From: an uncultured Bacteroidota bacterium
GTDB lineage: Bacteria > Bacteroidota > Bacteroidia > UKL13-3
Length of the DNA stretch: 19,797 nt
NCBI GenBank assembly: GCA_903888395.1
Contig: CAISTO010000445.1
Coordinates: 1 to 19,797, forward strand
Direction: 5' to 3'
Shown here: piece after piece, positions 1-7,776 of the stretch
Position numbering within the stretch: the first letter of the stretch is position 1
Layout: each line of letters begins with the position of its first letter
Notes under the pieces: model-generated
What the model was told of the DNA's origin: nothing
Seen by the model: the letters and a program-made list of their open reading frames with translations, nothing else
Database searches by the model: none
Position numbers and translations under genes: made by a program

Positions 1-201
1 ATAGTTGATATTTATGATAATGAAATAATAGATACACTTAGTTATCTAATTGAAAATAAAGGCAAAGAATCATTACTGAAAACCATAGATTTAAAAGCCA
101 ATATTGAATTTAATTATTCAATTGATTATTTGACTTCAAAGAATTTATCTTTAATTTATTTAGAAAGAGGAAACGCTTTAAATTATACTAAACAAAATTA
201 A
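1..201 (+). CDS. C-terminal fragment of an unrecognised protein (5' end outside window)
   Basis: An open frame runs from the first base to a TAA at 199-201, giving 66 residues with no start inside the window. The fragment is rich in Asn, Ile, Leu and Lys and ends in a polar tail (NYTKQN). It has no membrane segment, cysteine pair or motif that I can assign. It lies 50 bases before crtZ on the same strand, so it may belong to the same operon. Carotenoid operons in this phylum often carry crtB, crtI or a regulator upstream, but the visible residues do not match what I know of those C-termini. The reading frame is supported by the continuous frame and codon use only. Confidence 0.55.
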   Translation: MVDIYDNEIIDTLSYLIENKGKESLLKTIDLKANIEFNYSIDYLTSKNLSLIYLERGNALNYTKQN

Positions 202-251
202 CAAAAACTTTTTCCCTTTTATCTGTTTATAATTGCAAAGCTTTTTAAAAT

Positions 252-704
252 ATGTTATTTAATTTTTCAGTGGTATTTGTTACGTTTTGGTTCATGGAGT
301 TCATGGCTTGGTTTACGCATAAGTTTGTAATGCATGGTTTATTATGGTATTTGCATAAAGATCATCACCAAGTGGAACCAGGTTTTTTTGAAAAGAACGA
401 TTCGTTTTTTTTGATATTTGCCATTCCAAGTGCTTATTGTTATGTAACAGGATTAATGTATCAAGATTTTAGATTATATATTGGGATTGGAATTTCGTTA
501 TATGGTTTTGCATATTTTATCATTCATGAAATAATCATACATCAACGTTTTAAACTTTGGAGCAGGTTGGATAATAGGTATGTAAAAGCCATTCGCAGAG
601 CGCATAAAATACATCATAAATATTTAGGAAAAGAAGATGGCGAAAACTTTGGAATGTTAATAGTACCTTTAAAATATTGGAAAAACCCAAATTCAACTAA
701 TTAA
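252..704 (+). CDS. crtZ: Beta-carotene 3-hydroxylase, CrtZ type
   Basis: Membrane di-iron hydroxylase of 150 aa, expected to add 3-hydroxyl groups to the beta-ionone rings of beta-carotene, giving beta-cryptoxanthin and zeaxanthin. All four histidine clusters of the CrtZ/fatty acid hydroxylase family are present: HxxxxH (H23, H28), HxxHH (H35, H38, H39), HxxxxH (H92, H97) and HxxHH (H118, H121, H122). Hydrophobic segments lie at about residues 3-20 and 52-95. The length is that of a compact CrtZ. Its stop shares one base with the start of the lycopene cyclase gene (TAATG at 702-706), which points to translational coupling. The start ATG follows an A/T-rich leader without a Shine-Dalgarno sequence, which is usual in Bacteroidota. 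A carotenoid ketolase is unlikely given the CrtZ-type histidine spacing. Confidence 0.93.
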   Translation: MLFNFSVVFVTFWFMEFMAWFTHKFVMHGLLWYLHKDHHQVEPGFFEKNDSFFLIFAIPSAYCYVTGLMYQDFRLYIGIGISLYGFAYFIIHEIIIHQRFKLWSRLDNRYVKAIRRAHKIHHKYLGKEDGENFGMLIVPLKYWKNPNSTN

Positions 705-1384
705 TGAGTTTATATGCCTGGTTAATGTTAGGTTCTTTTATTGGACCATTTGCTTTAAGCTTCGATAAAAAAGTAGCTTTTTACAAATGGTTTAAACCTT
801 TATTTATAGGTATATTTATCAATGCATTTTTGTTTATTTTATGGGATGGTTGGTTTACTCGTTCTGGAATTTGGTGGTTCAATAACGATTATGTTTTACC
901 TTTTCGTATCAATGATTTACCAATTGAAGAATGGCTTTTTTTTATAGTTGTTCCTTTTGCAAGCGTATTTATTTATGCATGTATCAAAGCATATTTTTCT
1001 GATAAATTCTTTCTGCCATTTGTATCAATAATCAATTATACTTTCATTGTTTTATTTGTTGTTGCTTGTGTTTTATTTAACGATAAAACGTATACTTTGG
1101 TAAATTGTGCATTGGCATTGGCTTTATTGCTTTTGCATCAGTTCTATTTTAAAAAATCGTACATGGCTTATTTTTGGATGGCCTATTTTGTTCATTTAAT
1201 ACCATTTTTATTGGTAAATGGAGTGCTTACTGGTGCAGTAACTCCCGAGCCTGTAGTTGGCTACAACACCAATGAAATAATAGGTTTGCGCATTTATACT
1301 ATTCCAATTGAAGATACCATATATGCACTCACATGTCTTTTAATTCCAATAAGCGTCATGGAATATTTATTGGACAAAAAATAA
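704..1384 (+). CDS. crtY: Lycopene beta-cyclase, fused CrtYcd type
   Basis: Integral membrane protein of 226 aa made of two homologous lycopene cyclase domains, as in fused CrtYc-CrtYd or the cyclase half of fungal CarRA. Each half carries the family's acidic Pro-x-Glu-(Glu/Asp) motif: PIEE at 73-76 followed by WLFF, and PIED at 201-204. The aromatic stretch GIWWFNNDYV (55-64) is also typical. About six to seven hydrophobic helices are visible. The enzyme would cyclise both ends of lycopene to beta-ionone rings, giving the substrate of the CrtZ encoded immediately upstream. The start overlaps the crtZ stop by one base. This family is unrelated to the flavoprotein CrtY/CrtL cyclases, so the symbol crtY is used by function. 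Confidence 0.9.
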   Translation: MSLYAWLMLGSFIGPFALSFDKKVAFYKWFKPLFIGIFINAFLFILWDGWFTRSGIWWFNNDYVLPFRINDLPIEEWLFFIVVPFASVFIYACIKAYFSDKFFLPFVSIINYTFIVLFVVACVLFNDKTYTLVNCALALALLLLHQFYFKKSYMAYFWMAYFVHLIPFLLVNGVLTGAVTPEPVVGYNTNEIIGLRIYTIPIEDTIYALTCLLIPISVMEYLLDKK

Positions 1385-1431
1385 TTTTTTATATCCAAGC
1401 TACTTTCTCGTTATTCGTAAAAAAATATTTT

Positions 1432-3516
1432 ATGAAAAAGACTTTATTTTCTAATCAATTATTTGCCATTTGTTTTTTATTTAGTTTCAGTTTTTCAACT
1501 TCATTTGCGCAGCAAAATTTAAGCATAGAAAAATTGTGGCAATTAGGCAGAGTTTCTGATCAACAGGTTTCTCCTGATGGTAAAACAATAATTTTTGGTG
1601 TTAAAAATTATGATATAAAAGCCAATAAAGGAACCAATATTATATATAAATGTGATATCAATGGTGGCAACAAAATAGCAATTACCAATGCTGAAATGAA
1701 TGCTTTTAGTGCAAGGTTTACACCAGATGGTAAAAAAATAAGTTTCCTGACAGTTTTTGGAAGAAATGTTGCTTTATTTGAAATGAACCTAGATGGTAAA
1801 AATGAAACGCTTGTGTTGAATATTCCTGGTGGAATTAGTGGTTATAAATACTCGCCAAAAATGAACAACATAGCCTTTACTGCCGATGTGAAATTAGACA
1901 AAGAAGTAAAAGAAATTTATCCAGATTTAGATAAATGCAATGCAAGAATTATTGATGGTTTGTTTTACCGTCATTGGGATAGTTGGCACGATTACGCATA
2001 TAGCCATTTGTTTATTGTACCTTATTCAAATGGTCAAATCAATGGTGATGCAATTGATATCATGAAGAATGAAAAGTTTGATTGTCCGCTTCAACCAAAT
2101 GGCGATGATGATGAGTTTAATTGGAATCCTGCCGGAACTAAATTAGCATATGATAGTCGAAAATTAACAGGAACTGCTGAGGCAATTTCTACCAATAGCG
2201 ATATTTATTTATATGATTTAATTTCAAAACAAACTTCAAATATTTCTTCATTGAACGAAGGATATGACAGAAATCCGCAATTTTCGCCCGATGGAAATAA
2301 AATTCTTTGGTTAAGTATGCAAGGCAAAGGAAATGAAAGCGATTTGAATAGATTGGTTTGCATGGATTTGTTAAACAAAGACTTGTTGATTAAAGAAATT
2401 ACTGGCAAAAGTAATTTTGATTATCCAATTGAAAATTTTCAATGGAGTAACGATAACAAAAGCATTTATTTTACTGCACCATATAAAGGAACCAAGCAAC
2501 TGTTTGAATACAATTTAATTGTTAAAAAAGGTAAAGATAACATTACTCAAATATCGAATACTGAAACGGATTATGGTTCATTTTGTGCCATTACCAATGA
2601 TAAAAAAACAAGTTTTGTAATTGGTAAAATGAGTATTTCGCTACCAACAGAACTTTTTGTAATTGACTTAAAAACTAAAACGGAAACACAAATTACTTTT
2701 ACCAATCAAGATATTTTAAACCAAACCCAAATGGGTAAAGTTGAAAAAAGAATCACCAAAACTACCGATGGAAAAGATTTGTTAAGTTGGGTTATTTATC
2801 CGCCAAATTTTGATGCAACAAAAAAATATCCAACCTTATTGTATTGTCAAGGTGGACCGCAAAGTGCGCTTACACAATTTTTTAGTTATCGCTGGAATTT
2901 TCAATTAATGGCTGCCAATGGTTATATTGTTATTGCGCCAAACAGGCGCGGAATGCCTGGACACGGAAGTGAATGGAACGATGCCATTACGGGTGATTAT
3001 GGTGGACAATGTATGAAAGATTATTTAAGTGCCATTGACGATATTAGCAATGAACCATATGTAAATAAAGATAAATTAGGTGCAGTAGGGGCAAGCTTTG
3101 GCGGATATTCAGTTTATTGGTTAGCAGGAAATCATAACAAACGTTTTAAAACATTTATAGCTCATTGTGGCATGTTCAACATGGAAAGTTGGTATGGAAC
3201 CACCGAGGAAATGTACTTTGCCAATAACGATAATAAAGGTCCATATTGGAGTCAAACTGAACACCCAAATAACTTTGATGCATCGCCACATAAATTTGTT
3301 AAAAACTGGGATTCTCCCATGTTAGTTATTCATAACGAAAAAGATTTTAGGGTGCCGCTAGGACAAGGAATGGAAGCTTTTACAGCTGCGCAATTAAAAG
3401 GTGTTCCTAGCAGGTTTTTATATTTCCCTGACGAAAACCATTGGGTAACCAAACCTCAAAACAGTGTGCTTTGGCAACGTGTTTTCTTTGATTGGTTAGC
3501 TAGAAGTTTGAAGTAG
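1432..3516 (+). CDS. Secreted S9 family (prolyl oligopeptidase type) serine peptidase
   Basis: A 694-aa protein from the chosen ATG at 1432. This start places a classic signal peptide at the N-terminus (MKKTLFSNQ, a Phe/Leu/Ser-rich core, then SFAQQ). An in-frame ATG at 1333 would add 33 residues in front of the signal and overlap crtY, so I reject it. Residues about 30-420 resemble a TolB/WD40-like beta-propeller, with repeated S-P-D-G-K blades. Residues about 440-694 form the alpha/beta hydrolase domain. The catalytic triad is visible as Ser555 in GASFGGYS, Asp638 in HNEKDFRVP and His670 in DENHW. It probably trims peptides in the periplasm as a dipeptidyl- or acylaminoacyl-type peptidase; substrate choice cannot be read. 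It lies 47 bases after crtY and may be co-transcribed. Confidence 0.9.
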   Translation: MKKTLFSNQLFAICFLFSFSFSTSFAQQNLSIEKLWQLGRVSDQQVSPDGKTIIFGVKNYDIKANKGTNIIYKCDINGGNKIAITNAEMNAFSARFTPDGKKISFLTVFGRNVALFEMNLDGKNETLVLNIPGGISGYKYSPKMNNIAFTADVKLDKEVKEIYPDLDKCNARIIDGLFYRHWDSWHDYAYSHLFIVPYSNGQINGDAIDIMKNEKFDCPLQPNGDDDEFNWNPAGTKLAYDSRKLTGTAEAISTNSDIYLYDLISKQTSNISSLNEGYDRNPQFSPDGNKILWLSMQGKGNESDLNRLVCMDLLNKDLLIKEITGKSNFDYPIENFQWSNDNKSIYFTAPYKGTKQLFEYNLIVKKGKDNITQISNTETDYGSFCAITNDKKTSFVIGKMSISLPTELFVIDLKTKTETQITFTNQDILNQTQMGKVEKRITKTTDGKDLLSWVIYPPNFDATKKYPTLLYCQGGPQSALTQFFSYRWNFQLMAANGYIVIAPNRRGMPGHGSEWNDAITGDYGGQCMKDYLSAIDDISNEPYVNKDKLGAVGASFGGYSVYWLAGNHNKRFKTFIAHCGMFNMESWYGTTEEMYFANNDNKGPYWSQTEHPNNFDASPHKFVKNWDSPMLVIHNEKDFRVPLGQGMEAFTAAQLKGVPSRFLYFPDENHWVTKPQNSVLWQRVFFDWLARSLK

Positions 3517-3521
3517 ATTTA

Positions 3522-3541
3522 AATATTGTAAAAGTAATATT
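3522..3541. terminator. Weak AT hairpin between convergent genes
   Basis: AATATT at 3522-3527 and AATATT at 3536-3541 are inverted copies around an 8-base loop, in the 23-base gap between the S9 peptidase stop and the stop of the O-antigen ligase gene. The stem is six A/T pairs, and the T-run that follows on the plus strand is short and interrupted. It could help to end transcription from either side, but in sequence this AT-rich it may be chance. Confidence 0.25.
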
Positions 3542-4985
3542 ATTTTGTTGATGAGCTTATTTCTTCATCAAAATGATATTGCTTTAATGCAGTAATAATT
3601 GCGAAGCTACCCCAAAGAATAATAGCTATTTTATCAGTTTCGCTGTAGTTGTTTAAAAACCCATGAATCAGGAAAGTACTTAATCCAACTAAAATGGAAA
3701 TAGCTAATATTTTTACTTCCGTGTTTTTTGATTTAAATATAATTTGATACCCATCTCGGTAAGCTAAATATATAATAGCTAAAAAGGTAAGTAAACCTAA
3801 CCAACCACTTTCGGCTAATGGTCCTAAATACTCACTATGGCATGTGCCATTATCACCAAAATATGTAGTAATTGCTGTTTCATATTCTGGCTCTTGATAC
3901 ACACCATATGTGAAAGAATAAGTTCCTGGTCCAAAACCTAGTATGGGCCTTTCTTTATTCATGTTTAAAGCTGCCACATACCTATTAACTCGCTCTAAAT
4001 TTGAAACATCATTATTAATATTACTTACAGATTCCAAATGTCTATCAAATCCCTCAGAACTGTTTTGTTTATTCAATGATAGCCTGTAAATAATTTCATC
4101 GCTATTAACAAAAATCAAAAACACCAAAGTTGAAAGCGCTATAATTAATACTTTGAATCTAATATTTAACCAAATCAAACCAAGTAAAACAGTGGCTCCT
4201 GCCAAACTAATCCAAGCAGCTCGGGTGTAACTTAATATTACGCCTAATACAAAAACCAATAATGTAAATGCAGTAATTATTAGCAGCCAAGTTGGAATTT
4301 TAAGTCGGAAAGCATAAATTATATTTAGCAATAAATAAGGAATAAAAAACGCCAAAGCTGCAGCATAAACTCCATGTCCAATATAAAAAGGTTGATTAAT
4401 TGTAAAAGATACAATTTGAGCAAAATCGTATTTTGCATGTTGCACAAAAGTATAAATTACAACAATGATCAAACCTGCAATATGTAACCACAAAAAAGCA
4501 TGAATATTTTTTATATTTTTAAATAATACAACAGTTAAAAAATAAAAAGTAGTTACATACCAAATTCTTGCTAAAACAAATTTTACAGAAACCAATACCA
4601 TTTGGCTAAAAAAAGTATCAAAAATTAGCCATGCTAGATTTATTAAAATGGCAATGGCAATAGGCTGTTTAAAGATTCTGTAATCGTAATTTCTGTCAAT
4701 AATAAATTTGAAAAGTACCGTGGCAGTTAGTAAAATCAGTAAAGGTTCATCAGGTAAACTAATGCCTAATCCACCGCCAATATTATCAAATTCAATGGAA
4801 AGAGGAATGATAAATGAGAGAAATAAAATCAATAAATCGGAGCGAAAAACTGCTGCAACTAATACTAAAACAACAAAAGGCAACACACTTAACCATTCAA
4901 AACCAAGCCATAAAGCAATAATATTAAGTAAAATAAACCCAATACCAATGCCATAAAACCAATGCTGACTTTGTTTTAATTCCAA
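3540..4985 (-). CDS. O-antigen ligase / Wzy-like polymerase, multi-pass membrane protein
   Basis: A 481-aa polytopic inner-membrane protein with about 11-12 hydrophobic helices and one large periplasmic loop at about residues 297-395. That layout is the hallmark of the O-antigen ligase (WaaL)/Wzy superfamily. Within or near the loop, the family's short motifs can be seen: LSYTRAAW (251-258), ILGFGPGTY (348-356) and HSEYL (383-387) followed by ESGWLGLL. It would either polymerise lipid-linked repeat units or transfer polysaccharide to a lipid or protein acceptor; ligase and polymerase cannot be told apart by sequence alone. The gene follows the Wzz-like gene with a 3-base gap, so the two are surely co-transcribed. 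That pairing slightly favours a Wzy polymerase acting with its chain-length partner. Confidence 0.82.
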   Translation of the reverse strand: MELKQSQHWFYGIGIGFILLNIIALWLGFEWLSVLPFVVLVLVAAVFRSDLLILFLSFIIPLSIEFDNIGGGLGISLPDEPLLILLTATVLFKFIIDRNYDYRIFKQPIAIAILINLAWLIFDTFFSQMVLVSVKFVLARIWYVTTFYFLTVVLFKNIKNIHAFLWLHIAGLIIVVIYTFVQHAKYDFAQIVSFTINQPFYIGHGVYAAALAFFIPYLLLNIIYAFRLKIPTWLLIITAFTLLVFVLGVILSYTRAAWISLAGATVLLGLIWLNIRFKVLIIALSTLVFLIFVNSDEIIYRLSLNKQNSSEGFDRHLESVSNINNDVSNLERVNRYVAALNMNKERPILGFGPGTYSFTYGVYQEPEYETAITTYFGDNGTCHSEYLGPLAESGWLGLLTFLAIIYLAYRDGYQIIFKSKNTEVKILAISILVGLSTFLIHGFLNNYSETDKIAIILWGSFAIITALKQYHFDEEISSSTK

Positions 4986-4988
4986 AAT

Positions 4989-5993
4989 TTATGCGTTGAT
5001 ATTTATTTGTTTTATTTTTTCTGTAAAAAGCAAAACGATGCAGCCCAAAACAAATGAACCAAATATAGAAACAGCTACAATAAGCCATCTAACTGGAGAA
5101 GCTTTTTTTTCTGAAGTAGTAGCCTGCTGAAGGATAAATACATTACTTAAATTAGCACTCACATCTACATTTGCTTGTTCTAATTTTTTACGTAATTCAC
5201 TTAATTTTTCTAACTCTAAAACCAACGTTTCTTGCGATGAAATAGCCTCGCTACCATACTGAGCTAAACTTGCTTGTTGCTTATTAATATAAGCTTGGTT
5301 TCCACCTTTTCCTGCTAATTCTGTGATGGCTTTCGATTGTTCTTCAAAACTGTAAACACCTTTTGCACCTAAATCGCGCATGGTTTGTTTAATAGTATTT
5401 ACTTCCGCTTCTTTGTTTTTATATTGTTGTTCAATAATTGCTAATGCTTGTAAAGCAATTCTTTTTTGAATATCTGTTTTTACACTGTCTAAAAGTAAAA
5501 CTACACCATTGGCAATTTCTGCTGCTTTTTCAGGAACTTCATCTAATACATTTACTTCAATAGAAGCATAAGCAGTTTTTTTTACACTGATGTGCTTTTT
5601 GTATAAATTCCCCATTTTAAAGTTTTTCTCCCCATCATTCTCATCTATTTTATAATGCTCACGCAATTTAAAATTGGTAATTACTCTGTTCTTTAAATTG
5701 TCACTTTCCAACATTTGAATAAACTGCTGAGCGGTTGCTTGTTCCCCAAATTCTAATGGATCTTTTGCTTTTACTCTGGTATCAGAAAGTAATGCACTAG
5801 AAATTGAATTATTGGTGGAGGGATAAAATATAGCTGTTGATTTATATAATGGAGTTATAAACCAAGGTCCTGAAAAAATAATTGCTGCTATTCCTGCTCC
5901 GATTGATATAATGCTTAGCGGCTTTTTATATTTTATTAAAAATTTTACTACATCAACTAATTCAAAGTAGTACGTTCTTTTGTCTTGTGTCAT
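4989..5993 (-). CDS. Wzz-like polysaccharide chain-length determinant
   Basis: A 334-aa inner-membrane protein with the Wzz/PCP architecture: a short cytoplasmic N-terminus, a first membrane helix at about 26-46, a long periplasmic part with coiled-coil character (about 165-290, rich in Glu, Lys, Gln and Ala), and a second helix at about 303-325 preceded by SPVRW. It has no C-terminal tyrosine autokinase domain, so it is a PCP-1-like or kinase-less PCP-2 form. It would set the modal length of the polymer made by the neighbouring Wzy/ligase-type protein, whose gene begins 3 bases after this stop. A plausible -7 box lies just upstream (6011-6018), so this gene probably heads a two-gene operon. 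Confidence 0.82.
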   Translation of the reverse strand: MTQDKRTYYFELVDVVKFLIKYKKPLSIISIGAGIAAIIFSGPWFITPLYKSTAIFYPSTNNSISSALLSDTRVKAKDPLEFGEQATAQQFIQMLESDNLKNRVITNFKLREHYKIDENDGEKNFKMGNLYKKHISVKKTAYASIEVNVLDEVPEKAAEIANGVVLLLDSVKTDIQKRIALQALAIIEQQYKNKEAEVNTIKQTMRDLGAKGVYSFEEQSKAITELAGKGGNQAYINKQQASLAQYGSEAISSQETLVLELEKLSELRKKLEQANVDVSANLSNVFILQQATTSEKKASPVRWLIVAVSIFGSFVLGCIVLLFTEKIKQININA

Positions 5994-6010
5994 TTTATAA
6001 ATAATTAGGT

Positions 6011-6040
6011 CAAAAATATAAAAATATATTTAGGTGTAAA
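6011..6040 (-). promoter_or_regulatory. Candidate Bacteroidota promoter for the wzz-like gene
   Basis: Read on the minus strand, TATTTTTG (6018-6011) matches the TAnnTTTG -7 consensus. A TTTA (6040-6037) lies 18 bases upstream, in the place of the TTTG -33 element. Transcription would begin close to 6004, about 10 bases before the ATG at 5993. Matches to TAnnTTTG arise by chance roughly once per one to two kb in DNA this AT-rich, so position is the main support. Confidence 0.4.
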
Positions 6041-6043
6041 GTT

Positions 6044-7483
6044 TTAATTGAATTTGCTTTTAGCTAAACTGCCTAGCTGCTTTATATCCAACAGTTTAAA
6101 AACAAAAATTAATAGCATTCCTAAACTACTGAGTATTCCTAACGAAACAAATAATGAAATAGTATATGTTTTGCAAAAAATAGCTGTAACCACTAGAAAG
6201 ACTAAAAGTAATAATAATTTCAAAAATACAATTTTATCAAATGATATTTTTAAAACTTTATAAGCAAAAAAGCAATTGGTAATTCCTATAAATGATTGGG
6301 TAATTATTGCAGCGTAAGCAGCTCCCAAAGCTTGGTATTTTGGAATTAACCAAATGTTTAAACCAATATTTGTAATCAATGCGATCAATGCTAAAATATT
6401 TAATATTTTCAGTGAGCCTTTTGCTGTAAGCAATGTTCCAAAAATATACATAAAACAAAGTGGAATAAAACACAAAATAACCCAGCCAAAAACTTGTGTA
6501 GCATAATTGTTTGCCTTTGGTGAGAGCATTACTAATATTTCACTTTGAAAGAAAAAACAAGCAATTGCAAATATTAAACTTGGCGCAACAAGTATGCCCA
6601 AAGCTGTATTTATTAAAGGTTCTAATTTTTGTCTTTCTGCTATCATTTTTGAAAAAATAGGAAGTAAAAGCATGGCTACTAAAACTGCCATCATGTTTGC
6701 TGCCTCTAGTAATCGGTAACCTAAAGCATATATTCCTCCATGATAATCGCCATCAGGTAAAAGTTTGCCAATCAAAATATTGTCAACTCTGGTATAAAGT
6801 GTCATTAATAAAGCTAGCAAAGCATAAGGCGCAGTTTTTTTGTATATATCCCAAAGAATTTCTTTGTCAAAAATAAGTTTGACTTTAGATATTTTACTAC
6901 GAATAAATGAAAAGGAAATGGCCGCACTTATTAAATAACCAAGTGTTTGCGCATAAATAAAGTTAGTTATATTCAATTCAAAAAGATTGGAAAATAATAA
7001 AATTGAACAAAATAAAATCATCAATAACCTATCTAAAACAGATAAAATAGAATCGGTTTTAAAGAGTTGTAATCCGCTCACATTGCTCCTGAAATAAATA
7101 TGAAAAAAAGATATTACTTGATTGATAGCAAGCATTAGAATTAAATACCAAACACTTTGGTCATAGCCTAAAATTGCAGCAAGAACTAAAGTTAACGCAA
7201 TGTATAACGCTGAAAAAAGTAACTTAATGGTGAATAATGCTGAAAACTGTTTTTCTATTAAATTGGCGTTTTTGGCTAAATTAGAGGTGGTGTAATTTGC
7301 AATTCCAAAATCTAATAAAACCGAAAGTAACAACACAAAATTGAATAGAATATAATATTGCCCGTAGGCATCAAAACCCAAGCGGTTTTGTATGGCTCTA
7401 TCAATTCCCAAAATCCAAAATGGTTTAATGAGTAGGTTTACACCCATCATTATTATTAGATTCAATACAAAGGTTTTTCTCAT
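6044..7483 (-). CDS. Wzx-type oligosaccharide flippase (MOP superfamily)
   Basis: A 479-aa, almost wholly hydrophobic protein with about 12-14 membrane helices, in the polysaccharide-export branch of the MOP exporter superfamily. The N-terminus fits the usual Bacteroidota form of this family: MRKTFVLN, then a first helix leading to a KPFWILGIDR stretch and a GFDAYGQY motif. I chose the ATG at 7481-7483 because the family homology begins there; an in-frame ATG at 7568-7570 would add 29 residues unlike the family. It would move undecaprenyl-linked repeat units to the periplasmic face, supplying the polymerase/ligase and Wzz-like protein encoded next. The 50-base gap to the wzz-like gene holds a possible promoter, so the module may have two transcripts. 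No glycosyltransferase gene is adjacent. Confidence 0.85.
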   Translation of the reverse strand: MRKTFVLNLIIMMGVNLLIKPFWILGIDRAIQNRLGFDAYGQYYILFNFVLLLSVLLDFGIANYTTSNLAKNANLIEKQFSALFTIKLLFSALYIALTLVLAAILGYDQSVWYLILMLAINQVISFFHIYFRSNVSGLQLFKTDSILSVLDRLLMILFCSILLFSNLFELNITNFIYAQTLGYLISAAISFSFIRSKISKVKLIFDKEILWDIYKKTAPYALLALLMTLYTRVDNILIGKLLPDGDYHGGIYALGYRLLEAANMMAVLVAMLLLPIFSKMIAERQKLEPLINTALGILVAPSLIFAIACFFFQSEILVMLSPKANNYATQVFGWVILCFIPLCFMYIFGTLLTAKGSLKILNILALIALITNIGLNIWLIPKYQALGAAYAAIITQSFIGITNCFFAYKVLKISFDKIVFLKLLLLLVFLVVTAIFCKTYTISLFVSLGILSSLGMLLIFVFKLLDIKQLGSLAKSKFN

Positions 7484-7771
7484 TGGCTGCGCAAATATAG
7501 ATTTATTCGCCCAAAATAATAGGTTGTAGTTTAATGGATAATTTTTGTCCGTGGTTTGTATCTCCAACAATCCATTTTTGTTCCAACTAAAGGGATTTTG
7601 AATAAAAAAAAATATTTATCAATTATTATTGAGTTTGCTGATAGCTTGAATTCGGTTGCTGAGAATAAATAATTGTGTAAACAAAAAAATCCGTCACAAA
7701 CTGCAACGGATTTTATCAATATTCAATTCGAAAAATTTCTAATCTTTCAATCTTCTAATCTTTATAATCTT
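7484..7771. other. Intergenic region between htrA and the flippase gene
   Basis: This 288-base gap holds the htrA terminator (7682-7715) and a short tandem repeat (7737-7776). The stretch 7570-7680 shows nothing I can support. On the minus strand TATATTTG, ending 12 bases before the flippase ATG, matches the -7 consensus. It has no TTTG at the usual distance, and transcription from it would leave almost no leader. Short open frames here have no recognisable product. Confidence 0.5.
7682..7715 (-). terminator. Intrinsic terminator of the aminotransferase-to-htrA run
   Basis: The arms AAAATCCGT (7686-7694) and ACGGATTTT (7706-7714) pair perfectly over 9 bp around an 11-base loop. On the minus strand the hairpin is followed by a run of seven T (7689-7683). 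It lies about 57 bases past the htrA stop in the direction of htrA transcription. The stem with its four G/C pairs and the T tract is the form usual for intrinsic terminators in this phylum. Confidence 0.8.
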
Positions 7772-7776
7772 CTAAT
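7737..7776. repeat. Short imperfect tandem repeat at the 3' end of htrA
   Basis: Unit 1 TTCTAATCTTTCAATC (7737-7752, 16 bp), unit 2 TTCTAATCTTTATAATC (7753-7769, 17 bp) and a partial third unit TTCTAAT (7770-7776) follow one another directly. The third unit runs over the TAG stop of htrA (7772-7774). The repeat looks like slippage-derived simple sequence; no function is evident. Confidence 0.7.

Noticed and set aside
228..235. TATAATTG before crtZ as a -7 box
   Set aside because: One mismatch to TAnnTTTG and no -33 element; too weak to list as a feature.
1333..1431. Longer start for the S9 peptidase
   Set aside because: It would put 33 residues before a clear signal peptide and overlap crtY by 52 bases.
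4708..4956. Plus-strand frame of 82 codons inside the O-antigen ligase gene
   Set aside because: It is antisense to a well-supported membrane protein gene, and its low-complexity product has no family features.
7484..7570. Longer start for the flippase
   Set aside because: The extra 29 residues do not look like the family, whose usual N-terminus begins at MRKTF.
7531..7719. Minus-strand frame of 62 codons near the flippase start
   Set aside because: It overlaps the terminator, has no family features and looks like a chance frame.
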